Source of the DNA: Gammaproteobacteria bacterium 42_54_T18
Lineage (GTDB): Bacteria; Pseudomonadota; Gammaproteobacteria; Pseudomonadales; Ketobacteraceae
DNA length: 64,000 nucleotides
NCBI GenBank assembly: GCA_002163245.1
Contig: MAAL01000182.1
Span: 62,001-126,000 of the forward strand
Reading direction: 5' to 3'
Positions within the stretch are counted from its first letter, which is position 1; each line of letters starts with the position of its first letter. A program made the position numbers and the translations under genes. This document shows, one piece after another, positions 38,637 to 47,280 of the stretch. The notes below the pieces were generated by a model. The model was not told the origin of the DNA. It did no database searches and worked only from the letters and a program-made list of their open reading frames with translations.

Positions 38637-38713
38637 TGGCGGAGCGGACGGGACTCGAACCCGCGACCACCGGCGTGACAGGCCGGTATTCTAACCAACT
38701 GAACTACCGCTCC
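38637..38713 (-). tRNA. tRNA-Asp (GTC), copy 1
   Basis: A 77-base cloverleaf on the minus strand with encoded CCA: acceptor GGAGCGG/CCGCTCC, D arm with TAGTTCAGTTGGTTAGA, anticodon loop CCTGTCACG giving GTC, and T arm GTTCGAGTC. It lies 25 bases downstream of tRNA-Val(TAC) and is transcribed with it. The mature sequence is identical to copy 2 at 40313-40389. Confidence 0.98.
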
Positions 38714-38738
38714 ACTTTTACTTCTTTCGCTCTTCTTC

Positions 38739-38814
38739 TGGTGGGTGGTACAGGGTTCGAACCTGTGACCCTCGCCTTGTAAGGGCGATGCTCTCCCAAC
38801 TGAGCTAACCACCC
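38739..38814 (-). tRNA. tRNA-Val (TAC), copy 1
   Basis: A 76-base cloverleaf on the minus strand with encoded CCA: acceptor GGGTGGT, D arm AGCTCAGTTGGGAGAGC, anticodon loop CTTACAA giving TAC, and T arm GGTTCGAAC. It is the first gene of the Val-Asp operon, preceded by a strong promoter at 38829-38856. Confidence 0.98.
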
Positions 38815-38828
38815 GAGAAGAGCTGCGT

Positions 38829-38856
38829 ATTCTACGGATTTTTTTCGTTGTGTCAA
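38829..38856 (-). promoter_or_regulatory. Sigma-70 promoter of tRNA operon copy 1
   Basis: On the minus strand TTGACA (38851-38856) and TAGAAT (38829-38834) are separated by 16 bases, ending 14 bases before tRNA-Val. The -35 is a perfect consensus. The same hexamers and spacing occur in front of copy 2. Confidence 0.85.
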
Positions 38857-39093
38857 ACAGTTAGCAACGTTTTTTTAATTTTTTATCTGCCGAGAAAATA
38901 TCGCATCCCAACTTCCACACCACCCTTATTGCTTTCTGCCATAGCGCCAATTCCTATTATTAACACGCTCCATTACACCCACTCACTTCCACCTTCCAAG
39001 GCAGCCAGCCACTTCCTTTAAAAAACACCCTTTGATGGCTACACTTTATACAATCCAAACGATCCACATCGCACAAATGGAAGCCACACATCA

Positions 39094-40200
39094 ATGCCAG
39101 ACCAAATCAAAGTGCTACTTGTCGAACACGAGGAACAAGATATTGCATTGCTGGAGCAAATGTTGAGAAATGGCTACATTGTCAGCAGCCTCGATGATAG
39201 CAGCAACATCATCAAGCGAGCTGCCACCATACACCCCGACATTGCCATTATTAACCCTACAATGCAGGGCCTTCCAACAAAGATCTTATGCTCTAAGCTA
39301 AAGTCGCTACAGCCTCCCTGTCACGTACTATTTCTATCCTCAGACAACTCCACAGAATCATGTGCTCGCGCCTATGCACACGGTGCCGACGACTACTTAC
39401 TAAAACCCTTCAACCCAATAGAAGTGCACGAGAAAATTCAAGTATCCGTTCAAAATATCGAAACCCAAAAGAAACTCATAAAAGCCAGCGATACCGCCCG
39501 TACCGCCATAGAAAACAGCTTTGAACTAGGCACCATTATTACCTTTATGGAAGCAATTGGCGGCTGCGAGGACTTTGATGAGCTGAGCGTGGCATTTTTT
39601 AAGGCTATTGAGGATTTTGAGGTCAACCTATCATTACAAATTCGGGCCAGCGATGGCGCACTGAACTTTCGGTGCGCTAACGACTCTCTTGAAGCTGTAA
39701 TTCTGGGTGAATTTAAGGGCAACGCTAAAATCATCGAGCACGCCAACAAAATTGTCATTCACCATGACAAAATCTCCGTACTACTTAAAGACCTCCCTCC
39801 TTGCGACTCGATGAAATACGGCCGCTTAAAAGATCACACCAACATCATGGTAAATTCAGCCGGCGCGAGAATTATTAGCCTAGATCTTCAATTGGAACTA
39901 ACTGAACGCAAAGAGCAAGACATAGAGCAAATATTAGAAAAAGCCGAGAAAATCAAAAACCTGTTCAAAACCACCTATACAGAACACCAGAAAACAACAA
40001 ACACACGCATAACAGCGTTTGAACAACAGATGGAGAGTATTTTTATTTCACTATCACTGGATTACCAACAAGAGGAATTGCTTTTAAAGTCAATGCATTC
40101 ATTACTTTCTGAATTCTCTGACTCCACAACCCTACAAAGAATGATGAATAAAAACCTCGATGAACTTCTATCGAATATGAACCAGCTACAAGGTGACTAG
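39094..40200 (+). CDS. Pseudo-receiver signalling protein
   Basis: A 368-residue protein with an N-terminal receiver-like domain (residues 5-125). The fold marks are there (KVLLVEHEEQD, LKPF with its conserved Lys), but the phospho-acceptor Asp is Asn54 (IINPTMQG) and the acidic pair is Glu-His. It is therefore unlikely to be phosphorylated in the usual way. Residues ~130-290 form a domain I do not recognise. Residues ~265-368 are mainly helical and coiled-coil (EQDIEQILEKAEKIKNLFKTTY). There is no DNA-binding, GGDEF or EAL output. The gene lies between two copies of the tRNA Val-Asp operon, on the opposite strand to them. Confidence 0.8.
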   Translation: MPDQIKVLLVEHEEQDIALLEQMLRNGYIVSSLDDSSNIIKRAATIHPDIAIINPTMQGLPTKILCSKLKSLQPPCHVLFLSSDNSTESCARAYAHGADDYLLKPFNPIEVHEKIQVSVQNIETQKKLIKASDTARTAIENSFELGTIITFMEAIGGCEDFDELSVAFFKAIEDFEVNLSLQIRASDGALNFRCANDSLEAVILGEFKGNAKIIEHANKIVIHHDKISVLLKDLPPCDSMKYGRLKDHTNIMVNSAGARIISLDLQLELTERKEQDIEQILEKAEKIKNLFKTTYTEHQKTTNTRITAFEQQMESIFISLSLDYQQEELLLKSMHSLLSEFSDSTTLQRMMNKNLDELLSNMNQLQGD

Positions 40201-40312
40201 TGCTTATCAATATCTGAGTAGACACACGAAATCAACGAGAGTAAATATACTTAATTGGCTTTTAGGATTTCGGAATTGAATCATGCAGGACGCATATAAA
40301 ACAATGTACAAG

Positions 40313-40389
40313 TGGCGGAGCGGACGGGACTCGAACCCGCGACCACCGGCGTGACAGGCCGGTATTCTAACCAACTGAACTACCGCTCC
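40313..40389 (-). tRNA. tRNA-Asp (GTC), copy 2
   Basis: Same 77-base sequence and anticodon GTC as copy 1. It is 18 bases downstream of tRNA-Val copy 2 on the minus strand. The spacer between the two tRNAs differs in length and sequence from copy 1. Confidence 0.98.
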
Positions 40390-40407
40390 ACTTGTGCATT
40401 TTCTTCA

Positions 40408-40483
40408 TGGTGGGTGGTACAGGGTTCGAACCTGTGACCCTCGCCTTGTAAGGGCGATGCTCTCCCAACTGAGCTAACCACCC
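40408..40483 (-). tRNA. tRNA-Val (TAC), copy 2
   Basis: Same 76-base sequence and anticodon TAC as copy 1. The ~22 bases upstream (AGAAGAGCTGCGTATTCTAC in plus orientation) are shared with copy 1, including the -10 hexamer. Confidence 0.98.
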
Positions 40484-40497
40484 CAGAAGAGCTGCGT

Positions 40498-40525
40498 ATT
40501 CTACGGTTTTCTTACTCACTGTCAA
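40498..40525 (-). promoter_or_regulatory. Sigma-70 promoter of tRNA operon copy 2
   Basis: TTGACA (40520-40525) and TAGAAT (40498-40503) on the minus strand with a 16-base spacer. The spacer differs from copy 1 in its 5' half, so the duplication is not recent or the promoters have diverged. Confidence 0.85.
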
Positions 40526-40541
40526 ACACTAAATCATTTTT

Positions 40542-40733
40542 TTATTTCTGCGCCATCAACTGATCGATTTTGGCTTTCGCCTCGTCCATTGTATAGGTGC
40601 CTGATTCCAGAGATCCATCGGGGTGAGACACCAAATAGTGATGTATAACAAACCCATAGCTCTCTGGGTTTATCTCCCCCTCTTCCAATATCACGTAACC
40701 TTTGTCCCCATAGGGGTAACCGTTTGCAATCAT
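40542..40733 (-). CDS. Small hypothetical protein, 63 residues
   Basis: From the ATG at 40733 the product is MIANGYPYGDKGYVILEEGEINPESYGFVIHHYLVSHPDGSLES... followed by an amphipathic helix (MDEAKAKIDQLMAQK). A longer frame would add 26 Leu/Arg-rich residues and overlap the region next to the terminator, which is unlikely. I do not recognise a family. The Tyr/Gly-rich strands and helix look like a folded small domain. It precedes the tRNA operon on the same strand and ends 17 bases before the -35 box of copy 2. Confidence 0.55.
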   Translation of the reverse strand: MIANGYPYGDKGYVILEEGEINPESYGFVIHHYLVSHPDGSLESGTYTMDEAKAKIDQLMAQK

Positions 40734-40790
40734 AATAACTTCAAGTCTCACTTCCAATTTTCGCCATTGTAAACGCATCAACGAGCACAA

Positions 40791-40832
40791 ACAAAAAAGA
40801 CTGCTTACCATGCAGTAAGCAGCCTTTTTTGT
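40791..40832 (-). terminator. Terminator after TetR regulator
   Basis: 18-base arms (40791-40808 and 40815-40832) with one mismatch and a 6-base loop: A-tract, CTGCTTAC stem and T-tract. It lies 19 bases beyond the stop codon of the minus-strand TetR gene. The A-tract on the other side makes it potentially bidirectional. Confidence 0.88.
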
Positions 40833-40851
40833 ACAACCGTAACGGCGAGTT

Positions 40852-41535
40852 CTAACCAGCCATCAAAGCTGGCTCATGGGTGGCCTCAGGTGCATTTACA
40901 ATGGCAGCGCTTATTACCGCAACCACGGCATCGCTATGCACTAACACCTGCTCTGGAGTCTCAGGATCAACCTGATACAGCGCCCTCATCAGTGGAGCTA
41001 AAGAAAAAAACTGAGATGCAGTCGCTGTAATCAACAACATAAGCTGAGGGAACGGCATATCTTTCAACCAGCCCTCTTGAACACCCTCTTGAAATACCTC
41101 TTTGAACTGGCCTAGTAGCGGCGTCATCCAGTCATTTACCAGCCAATGCAAACGATCGGACTCTTGAGCCCCTTCGCGCATCACAAACTGCCCAAACTCA
41201 GGATATTTTGCAGAAAACGCAACGTAATGGCGAATAACCTCCATTAGATAACGCTTTTTATCGTTGCGAGGAATCTCACCAATCGCTGACGCAAACTCCT
41301 CATTAAAACGCCCAAACAACCGCGTAACCGTTGCCTTCCAGAGCGCCTCTTTATTTTTGAAATGATAGTGAATTAATGGCTGGGTAATACCCGCCACCTT
41401 TGCAATTTGAGTTGTTGATACGCCCTCAAAACCACGCATAGCGAATAAGGAAAGTGCCGCGGACAAAATCCTATCTCGTGCGTCAGGCCCCTTTTCAGGA
41501 GTTAATGAAGGGGTTGCAGGATCAGTTGCATTCAT
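40852..41535 (-). CDS. TetR-family transcriptional regulator
   Basis: A 227-residue regulator. I use the ATG at 41535 (MNATDPATPSL...), which has an AGGGTGG ribosome site; a longer frame adds 36 unrelated residues. The helix-turn-helix is in residues ~22-70 (RDRILSAALSLFAMRGFEGVSTTQIAKVAGITQPLIHYHFKNKEALW). The rest is the helical ligand and dimer domain, with a FGQFVMREGAQESDRLHWLV segment typical of many TetR proteins. No gene is obviously under its control. The 490-base region upstream may hold its own operator. Confidence 0.92.
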   Translation of the reverse strand: MNATDPATPSLTPEKGPDARDRILSAALSLFAMRGFEGVSTTQIAKVAGITQPLIHYHFKNKEALWKATVTRLFGRFNEEFASAIGEIPRNDKKRYLMEVIRHYVAFSAKYPEFGQFVMREGAQESDRLHWLVNDWMTPLLGQFKEVFQEGVQEGWLKDMPFPQLMLLITATASQFFSLAPLMRALYQVDPETPEQVLVHSDAVVAVISAAIVNAPEATHEPALMAG

Positions 41536-42024
41536 TGTAAGCCACCCTAAATTTTTATTGTTGTTAGGGACACTCTGAAATGAAGCTTTACACGGTAAAC
41601 CATCAGACAAATTCAAGACCATAGTACCAACTAGAACACCCAACTAGATGTCTAAAGATAACTGGTATCTTCCTCATTGACCGACCTGCTTATATGCAAG
41701 CTTTCTTATTATTACAAAGCACCCAATTTAAAATATAAAAAGCAAACCCATGTCTCATCCATCGCTCAACGCCACCGTTTTTTTATATACGTTTTCACGC
41801 ACTCTTTTGGTGATCGATGAACTAAGCCCAACAAGATGGACACTTTCTGTTCACTGAGAGCAATCCTGACATTTTATAGACATATACACAAGGGCTAGTC
41901 TTGTATTAAACGTTCATTTTTTTTCGAAACCCTGATGGTTATTGACCCTAGGGCCAAAATTAACTCGGGTTTCTTTGTGCCAAATGGAACAAAACCCCAA
42001 TGGGATTAACCAATTATGTTCGTT
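41536..42024. other. Long intergenic region between two TetR genes
   Basis: About 490 bases without a supported gene. It contains a direct repeat CCAACTAGA at 41627-41635 and 41640-41648 (13-base period), 92 bases upstream of the TetR start, which could be an operator. A 35-codon plus-strand frame near 41752 lacks a ribosome site. No clear terminator for atuR was found. Confidence 0.4.
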
Positions 42025-42630
42025 TTAGCACTTTCCCTTTAAAACCAATGAGAGTGACTTTTCGGCTAAGGCAGATATATCTAATGCTCCACCCGGCTTG
42101 TACCAGAAATTAGACCAACCTAATGCTCCAGTAATAAAACGACGCAATATAAAGGTATCAACATCTTCTTCGATTAACCCTGCCTCCTTGGCATCATCGA
42201 AGACATTCAGCCACATTTGTTCATAAACCTCGCGTAATTCCAAAATTTCTTGCTGACTTTCCGGTTTCAAGCTGCGCCATTCATAAATAAGTACCGCCAT
42301 GGCTTCACCGGTTTCGCCATTAACGGATTGAAGCTCTGACTTCATCAATGCCAATACTTTTCCGCGAATGTCTTTAGCGTTCTTAAGCTCTTGTTCCATT
42401 CTTTCGGTATTAAAACGAATCACTTCGATCATCACATTCCGCAAAATTTCTTCTTTGGTTTTAAAATGATGAAAAATACTACCCGACTGCATACCAACCG
42501 CCTGAGCCAGATCCCTTACCGTGGCCCGTTCAAACCCCTTTTTCTGAAATAAATGCGCTGCTGCGGCAAGGATCCTCCCCCTAGGGGTGTCTTCCATTCC
42601 AGCCAGTAAACTGTTCGCTTTTGTACCCAT
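42025..42630 (-). CDS. atuR: TetR-family repressor of terpene utilisation, AtuR-like
   Basis: A 201-residue TetR regulator divergent from atuA, the position of AtuR in Pseudomonas. The ATG at 42630 is preferred over a TTG seven codons earlier. The DNA-binding part is RGRILAAAAHLFQKKGFERATVRDLAQAVGMQSGSIFHHFKTKEEIL. In P. aeruginosa AtuR represses the atu operon by binding two inverted repeats between atuR and atuA. Two inverted repeats are present here in the same interval (42670-42698 and 42727-42744). Assignment rests on position, operators and domain type, not on alignment. Confidence 0.8.
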   Translation of the reverse strand: MGTKANSLLAGMEDTPRGRILAAAAHLFQKKGFERATVRDLAQAVGMQSGSIFHHFKTKEEILRNVMIEVIRFNTERMEQELKNAKDIRGKVLALMKSELQSVNGETGEAMAVLIYEWRSLKPESQQEILELREVYEQMWLNVFDDAKEAGLIEEDVDTFILRRFITGALGWSNFWYKPGGALDISALAEKSLSLVLKGKC

Positions 42631-42669
42631 AATGCCCGTAACCACCTTCAATCCACCTTAATTCGTCGT

Positions 42670-42698
42670 AAGTTTATCAGAATTCCCCTGATAAACTT
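42670..42698. promoter_or_regulatory. Candidate AtuR operator 1
   Basis: Perfect 11-bp arms AAGTTTATCAG and CTGATAAACTT around a 7-base spacer, 40 bases from the atuR start and in the atuR-atuA interval. It may overlap the atuR promoter. Its sequence differs from operator 2. Confidence 0.6.
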
Positions 42699-42726
42699 TT
42701 AAAAAAACAGAATCATAGCTTTACAA

Positions 42727-42744
42727 ACCAAGCGCTTGCTTGGT
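42727..42744. promoter_or_regulatory. Candidate AtuR operator 2
   Basis: ACCAAGC and GCTTGGT arms with a 4-base GCTT centre. This form is typical of operators bound by TetR repressors of acyl-CoA catabolism. It lies 122 bases before the atuA start. Confidence 0.65.
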
Positions 42745-42865
42745 AGCTTTATAGGCCTAGCTTAAACCAAACAACACTGATGGGCTAGTCATAATTTGGC
42801 GCGGTGTATACCTTGAGTAAATTGAGTGTATATGTAAGTAAGAATGAGAGATAAGTAGAAGACCT

Positions 42866-44683
42866 ATGAATCAAACATCATCAACAAAAAGCGCTATTCG
42901 CATTGGATGCGCTTCTGCATTTTGGGGTGATACCGAAACAGCGGCACAACAATTGGTAACTCAGGCTGACATTGATTACCTGGTTTTTGACTACCTGGCT
43001 GAAGTCACCATGTCGATTATGGCTGGGGCTAGAATGAAAAACCCCGACGCAGGATTTGCCACTGATTTTGTAACCCATGTAATGGCACCCCTTCTTCAGG
43101 ATATTGCTAAGAAAAAAATTAAAGTGATCAGCAATGCTGGTGGGGTAAATCCAATCGCATGCGGAAAGGCTATTCAAAAGCTAGTTGATGCTGCAGGGTT
43201 AAACCTATCCGTAGCCGTCGTCACAGGTGATGACTTACTGGAAAATCAATCCTCAGTACAGCACCCAGTTACAGAAATGTTCGATGGCTCTCCACTCCCT
43301 TCTACACTGATCAGCATGAATGCCTATTTGGGAGCACCCGGTATTTTAAACGCCCTAGAAGTGGGGGCAGACATTGTGATCACTGGCCGAGTAGTAGACA
43401 GCGCCGTTGTTCTGGCTCCACTAATGTATGAATTCGGCTGGTCAACGACAGATTACGATAAACTAGCACAAGGCAGCCTGGCGGGGCATATTATAGAATG
43501 CGGTGCTCAGTGTACTGGCGGAAACTTCACAGATTGGGAATCAGTGCCTGACTTTCACAACATGGGTTTTCCTATCATTGAGTGTTTTAGCGACGGCAGT
43601 TTTATTACCACAAAACCGGAAAACACCGGTGGGTTAGTCAGCACCGCCACCGTCGCAGAGCAGCTTGTTTATGAAATTGGCGACCCAAGAGCTTACTACC
43701 TACCTGACGTCATTTGTGACTTCACTGGTGTCACATTAGAACAAAAAGCACCAAATCAAGTATTGGTCAGCGGCGCCAAAGGCCTCCCACCCACAGACAC
43801 ATACAAAGTTTCTGCTACCTACCCCGACGGATTCCGTATCACCGGTAGTTTTATGATGGGTGGAATTAATGCGAAGAAAAAAGCCGAGGTTGTTAGCACC
43901 GCAATACTTAAAAAAGTCAGCGGCCTGTTTGAGCAACGCAATATCGCACCCTTCACTGAAGTATCCGTAGACATTCTTGGGACAGAAACAACTTACGGGA
44001 AGAATGCCAGCCCGCTCAATACACGCGAAGTCATCGTTAAAATTGCAGCGACTCATGCTGATAAAAAAGCCCTGGTTCTATTTTCAAAAGAAATCGCCCA
44101 AGCCAGCACAAGCATGGCCCCAGGCTTAACAGGACTAATTGGTGGGCGGCCTAAAGTATCTCCCGTAATCCGACTATTTTCTTTTTTACAATCCAAAAAA
44201 GATCTTGGCGTTTTTGTTCAATATGAGAACAAAACACGCTCTACTACCATTGATTCATCAAATAACTTCGACCTCCGAGCAATAGAACCTCAACGACCTT
44301 TAAACACCGCAACACCAGCGACGGTTCAAACGGTACCCTTGATTAAATTAGCCTATGCTAGAAGTGGTGACAAAGGTAATCACAGTAACATCGGCGTCAT
44401 TGCTCGCCACCCAAGTTTTTTACCCGCAATTGCAGCGGCATTAACCGAAAGTAATGTTGCCAATTACATGCAACACGTATTAGACGAAGAACACAGCACT
44501 GTCACTCGCTGGTTCTTACCTGGGATTCACGCAATGAACTTTCTATTAGAAAATGCATTAGGGGGTGGCGGAATTGCCAGCTTAAGAAGCGACCCACAAG
44601 GTAAAGCATTCGCCCAGCAATTATTAGAATTCCCAGTTCCAATATCTCAAACCATTGCCGATCAATTAACAATAGGAAATTAA
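42866..44683 (+). CDS. atuA: Acyclic terpene utilisation protein AtuA
   Basis: A 605-residue protein of the AtuA (DUF1446) family, required for growth on citronellol and geraniol in Pseudomonas, though its reaction is not known. The N-terminal ~450 residues contain the family core ([79 protein letters not shown]). The C-terminal ~110 residues carry the second conserved module ([25 protein letters not shown]). AGAAG precedes the ATG. It is the first gene of the atu operon and starts 4 bases before atuB. Confidence 0.95.
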   Translation: MNQTSSTKSAIRIGCASAFWGDTETAAQQLVTQADIDYLVFDYLAEVTMSIMAGARMKNPDAGFATDFVTHVMAPLLQDIAKKKIKVISNAGGVNPIACGKAIQKLVDAAGLNLSVAVVTGDDLLENQSSVQHPVTEMFDGSPLPSTLISMNAYLGAPGILNALEVGADIVITGRVVDSAVVLAPLMYEFGWSTTDYDKLAQGSLAGHIIECGAQCTGGNFTDWESVPDFHNMGFPIIECFSDGSFITTKPENTGGLVSTATVAEQLVYEIGDPRAYYLPDVICDFTGVTLEQKAPNQVLVSGAKGLPPTDTYKVSATYPDGFRITGSFMMGGINAKKKAEVVSTAILKKVSGLFEQRNIAPFTEVSVDILGTETTYGKNASPLNTREVIVKIAATHADKKALVLFSKEIAQASTSMAPGLTGLIGGRPKVSPVIRLFSFLQSKKDLGVFVQYENKTRSTTIDSSNNFDLRAIEPQRPLNTATPATVQTVPLIKLAYARSGDKGNHSNIGVIARHPSFLPAIAAALTESNVANYMQHVLDEEHSTVTRWFLPGIHAMNFLLENALGGGGIASLRSDPQGKAFAQQLLEFPVPISQTIADQLTIGN

Positions 44684-44687
44684 CTGT

Positions 44688-45560
44688 ATGGGATATTCAT
44701 CCGTACTACGCCCTGACATTTTTAATGACCATAACATGGTAGTTACTGGCGGAGGCAGCGGCATTGGTCGGTGTTCTGCTCATGAGCTTGCCGCTCTTGG
44801 AGCACATGTTGTCATCATTGGACGTAAGCCAGAAAAATTAAAAACCGTTGTTGCAGAAATCATCGAGGATGGTGGTTCTGCAAGCTATTACACCTGCGAC
44901 ATTCGCGATGAAGACAAAGTGCGAGAAACGGTTAGCACCATTATAAAAGAGCACGGTCCAATTCACGGCCTCGTCAATAATGCTGGCGGGCAATATCCTG
45001 CGCCTTTGGCTGCAATCAATAAAAAAGGATGGGATGCCGTTATTGCCACCAATTTAACCGGTGGCTTTTTAATGGCTAGAGAAGTATTCACCCAATGTAT
45101 GAACACCCGAGGCGGCTCCATCGTTAATATTGTTGCCGACATGTGGGGCGGGATGCCTGGAATGGGACATTCAGGTGCTGCTCGAGCAGGCATGGTTAAC
45201 TTGACACAAACCGCTGCCGTTGAATGGGGGCCTTGTGGTGTCAGAGTTAACGCCGTTGCTCCAGGCTGGATTATGTCCAGCGGATTAGATACCTATGATG
45301 AATTCACCAAACAAACCATTAAAGGGTTAAAACACCACGTACCACTACAGAGATTGGCAACAGAAGCAGAAGTAAGCTCTGTTATTAGTTTCTTACTCTG
45401 TGACGGCTCTGCATTCATCAATGGGGACACCATAAAAATTGATGGAGGTGCACCGCTAGGTGGCTCCAACTTCCCTCTTCCCAAAACCAAACCATCCAAA
45501 ATGTATAACGGCTTTCACCGTTACTCCATACCTGAAGTCCTTAAAGATGATTTCGAATAA
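44688..45560 (+). CDS. atuB: Short-chain dehydrogenase/reductase AtuB
   Basis: A 290-residue SDR with the nucleotide site TGGGSGIGR near the N-terminus, NNAGG and a VNAVAPGWI segment. The usual YxxxK catalytic pair is replaced by S162-G-A-A-R166, within GMGHSGAARAGMVNLTQ. This pattern recalls the 2,4-dienoyl-CoA reductase branch (HAGxAKAG), which uses a different Tyr, though here even the Lys is Arg. AtuB is thought to act on an unsaturated acyl-CoA or terpenoid intermediate. It is tightly packed between atuA (4 bases) and atuC (15 bases). Confidence 0.9.
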   Translation: MGYSSVLRPDIFNDHNMVVTGGGSGIGRCSAHELAALGAHVVIIGRKPEKLKTVVAEIIEDGGSASYYTCDIRDEDKVRETVSTIIKEHGPIHGLVNNAGGQYPAPLAAINKKGWDAVIATNLTGGFLMAREVFTQCMNTRGGSIVNIVADMWGGMPGMGHSGAARAGMVNLTQTAAVEWGPCGVRVNAVAPGWIMSSGLDTYDEFTKQTIKGLKHHVPLQRLATEAEVSSVISFLLCDGSAFINGDTIKIDGGAPLGGSNFPLPKTKPSKMYNGFHRYSIPEVLKDDFE

Positions 45561-45575
45561 AAAACGGATACCACT

Positions 45576-47192
45576 ATGCCTGTTATAGAATCGACAATCG
45601 ATACCAACTCTGAGCAATTCAAAGCTAGCCAAACGTTTATGTTAGGGCTTATTGAAGAATTTAGGGGCATTGAACAAAAAGTTATCGCTCGAGCAGAAAA
45701 AGCTATTCCAAAATTTGAAAAGCGCGGCCAAATACTACCGCGCAAAAGAATTGAAAGTTTACTTGATCCAGGGTCCCCATTTCTTGAGTTATTACCCCTT
45801 GCAGGATACAAAATGCACGATGATAAAGACGGCAGCGAAGCTGGCGGTGGTCTTATCTCGGGCATTGGTTATGTACAGGGAATTCGTTGTCTAATTAACG
45901 CCAGCAACAGTGCAATTAAAGGTGGAACCATTTCACCTGCTGGCTTAAGAAAAAGCTTGCGACTACAAGAAATTGCCCTCGAAAATAAGCTACCTATTAT
46001 CACTCTCGCCGAAAGTGGCGGTGCGAACTTAAATCATGCAGGCGAGATTTTTGTTGAAGGTGCCAGAGCTTTTGCCAATCAAGCTCGAATGTCTGCTGCT
46101 GGCATTCCTCAAATTACCGTTGTTCATGGTAACGCTACTGCCGGTGGCGCCTACCAGCCAGGTTTATCGGATTACATTATTGTTGTGCGCAACAAAACAA
46201 AAATGTTTCTTGCTGGCCCACCACTATTAAAAGCAGCAACAGGGGAGATTGCGACAGATGAAGAACTCGGCGGCGCAGAGCTTCATGCTCAAGAGGCAGG
46301 AACTGCAGAGTATCTCGCAGAAAATGACAACGATGCCATACGTATTGCCCGTGAAATTATGGGAAAAATCCCATGGAATGATCGAATGCCTGAACGAAAA
46401 GATAAGGCATTTAACGAACCCAAATACTCAACGGAAGAATTGTTAGGGGTTATCCCAACGGACCTAAAAACACCTTACGATTGCCGAGAAATCATTGCAC
46501 GTATTGCTGATGACTCCGACTTTCTAGATTTTAAAGAAAACTATGACAGCGGCACTGTCTGCGGCTGGTTAAAAATTGAGGGCTATTCTGCAGGTTTTAT
46601 TGGCAACAACGGTCCAATCACAACAGCAGGCGCCACAAAAGCAGCGCAATTTATCCAGCTATGCGACCAAAGCCAAACACCATTGTTCTTTTTTCATAAC
46701 ACCACAGGTTTCTTGGTGGGGACTGAACCTGAGAAAAACGGCATCATCAAACACGGATCAAAAATGATTCAGGCCGTAGCCAATGCGCGCGTACCAAAAT
46801 TCACCATTGTTGTCGGTGGATCCTATGGAGCAGGTAACTACGCGATGTGTGGTCGCGGTTTAGATCCACGCTTCATCTTCGCATGGCCAAACAACAAAAC
46901 CGCTGTTATGGGTGGCGCTCAAGCAGGAAAAGTACTGCGCATTGTCGCGGAGCAAAAGCAACGCAGCATGGGTATGGAGCCTAACGAAGAGGTTCTGGAT
47001 ATGTTAGAGCAAAGCACGGCCATTAACTTGGACAGGCAGTCTACTGCATTGTATGGCACCGCTCAGCTTTGGGACGACGGTATTATCGACCCAAGAGAAA
47101 CACGCAATATCCTTGCGTATTTAATGAGTACTGTACGCGATGCAGAACAGAGACAATTACAACCAAACTCCTTTGGAGTTGCCCGACTTTGA
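45576..47192 (+). CDS. atuC: Geranyl-CoA carboxylase beta subunit AtuC
   Basis: A 538-residue carboxyltransferase of the acyl-CoA carboxylase beta family (relative of methylcrotonyl-CoA carboxylase). It transfers CO2 from carboxybiotin on AtuF to cis-geranyl-CoA. Visible landmarks are GGGLISGIGYVQGIRCLINASNSAIKGGTISPAG, the oxyanion region AESGGANLNHAGEIF, the VHGNATAGGAYQPGLSDY stretch, and the C-terminal GGSYGAGNYAMCGRGLDPRFIFAWPNNKTAVMGGAQAG. Placement in the atu operon separates it from the leucine (Liu) carboxylase, which would sit with liu genes. The gap to atuD is 88 bases. Confidence 0.93.
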   Translation: MPVIESTIDTNSEQFKASQTFMLGLIEEFRGIEQKVIARAEKAIPKFEKRGQILPRKRIESLLDPGSPFLELLPLAGYKMHDDKDGSEAGGGLISGIGYVQGIRCLINASNSAIKGGTISPAGLRKSLRLQEIALENKLPIITLAESGGANLNHAGEIFVEGARAFANQARMSAAGIPQITVVHGNATAGGAYQPGLSDYIIVVRNKTKMFLAGPPLLKAATGEIATDEELGGAELHAQEAGTAEYLAENDNDAIRIAREIMGKIPWNDRMPERKDKAFNEPKYSTEELLGVIPTDLKTPYDCREIIARIADDSDFLDFKENYDSGTVCGWLKIEGYSAGFIGNNGPITTAGATKAAQFIQLCDQSQTPLFFFHNTTGFLVGTEPEKNGIIKHGSKMIQAVANARVPKFTIVVGGSYGAGNYAMCGRGLDPRFIFAWPNNKTAVMGGAQAGKVLRIVAEQKQRSMGMEPNEEVLDMLEQSTAINLDRQSTALYGTAQLWDDGIIDPRETRNILAYLMSTVRDAEQRQLQPNSFGVARL

Positions 47193-47233
47193 TCTCCCTA
47201 ACATCCGCATAGGCACTGTAATAAGTACACTAT

Positions 47234-47258
47234 AAATTTGACCACTTAAATTTGACCA
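47234..47258 (+). repeat. Short tandem repeat between atuC and atuD
   Basis: AAATTTGACCA occurs at 47234-47244 and 47248-47258 (14-base period), in the only sizeable gap within the atu operon. It may be chance or an internal regulatory site for atuD. Confidence 0.35.
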
Positions 47259-47280
47259 ATAGCATTGGGGAATAACCATC

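Noticed and set aside
38597-38812. Open frames on both strands over the first tRNA pair
   Set aside because: They lie on structural tRNA genes and have no ribosome site or protein-like composition.
38637-40483. The duplicated tRNAs as attachment sites of an integrated element
   Set aside because: Whole tRNA genes with promoters are duplicated, and no integrase or mobile genes lie between them.
40852-41535. This TetR gene as the atu repressor
   Set aside because: The gene at 42025-42630 is directly divergent from atuA and fits AtuR position; this one is further away, though a secondary role is not excluded.
41752-41860. 35-codon plus-strand frame between the two TetR genes
   Set aside because: No ribosome site and no recognisable features.
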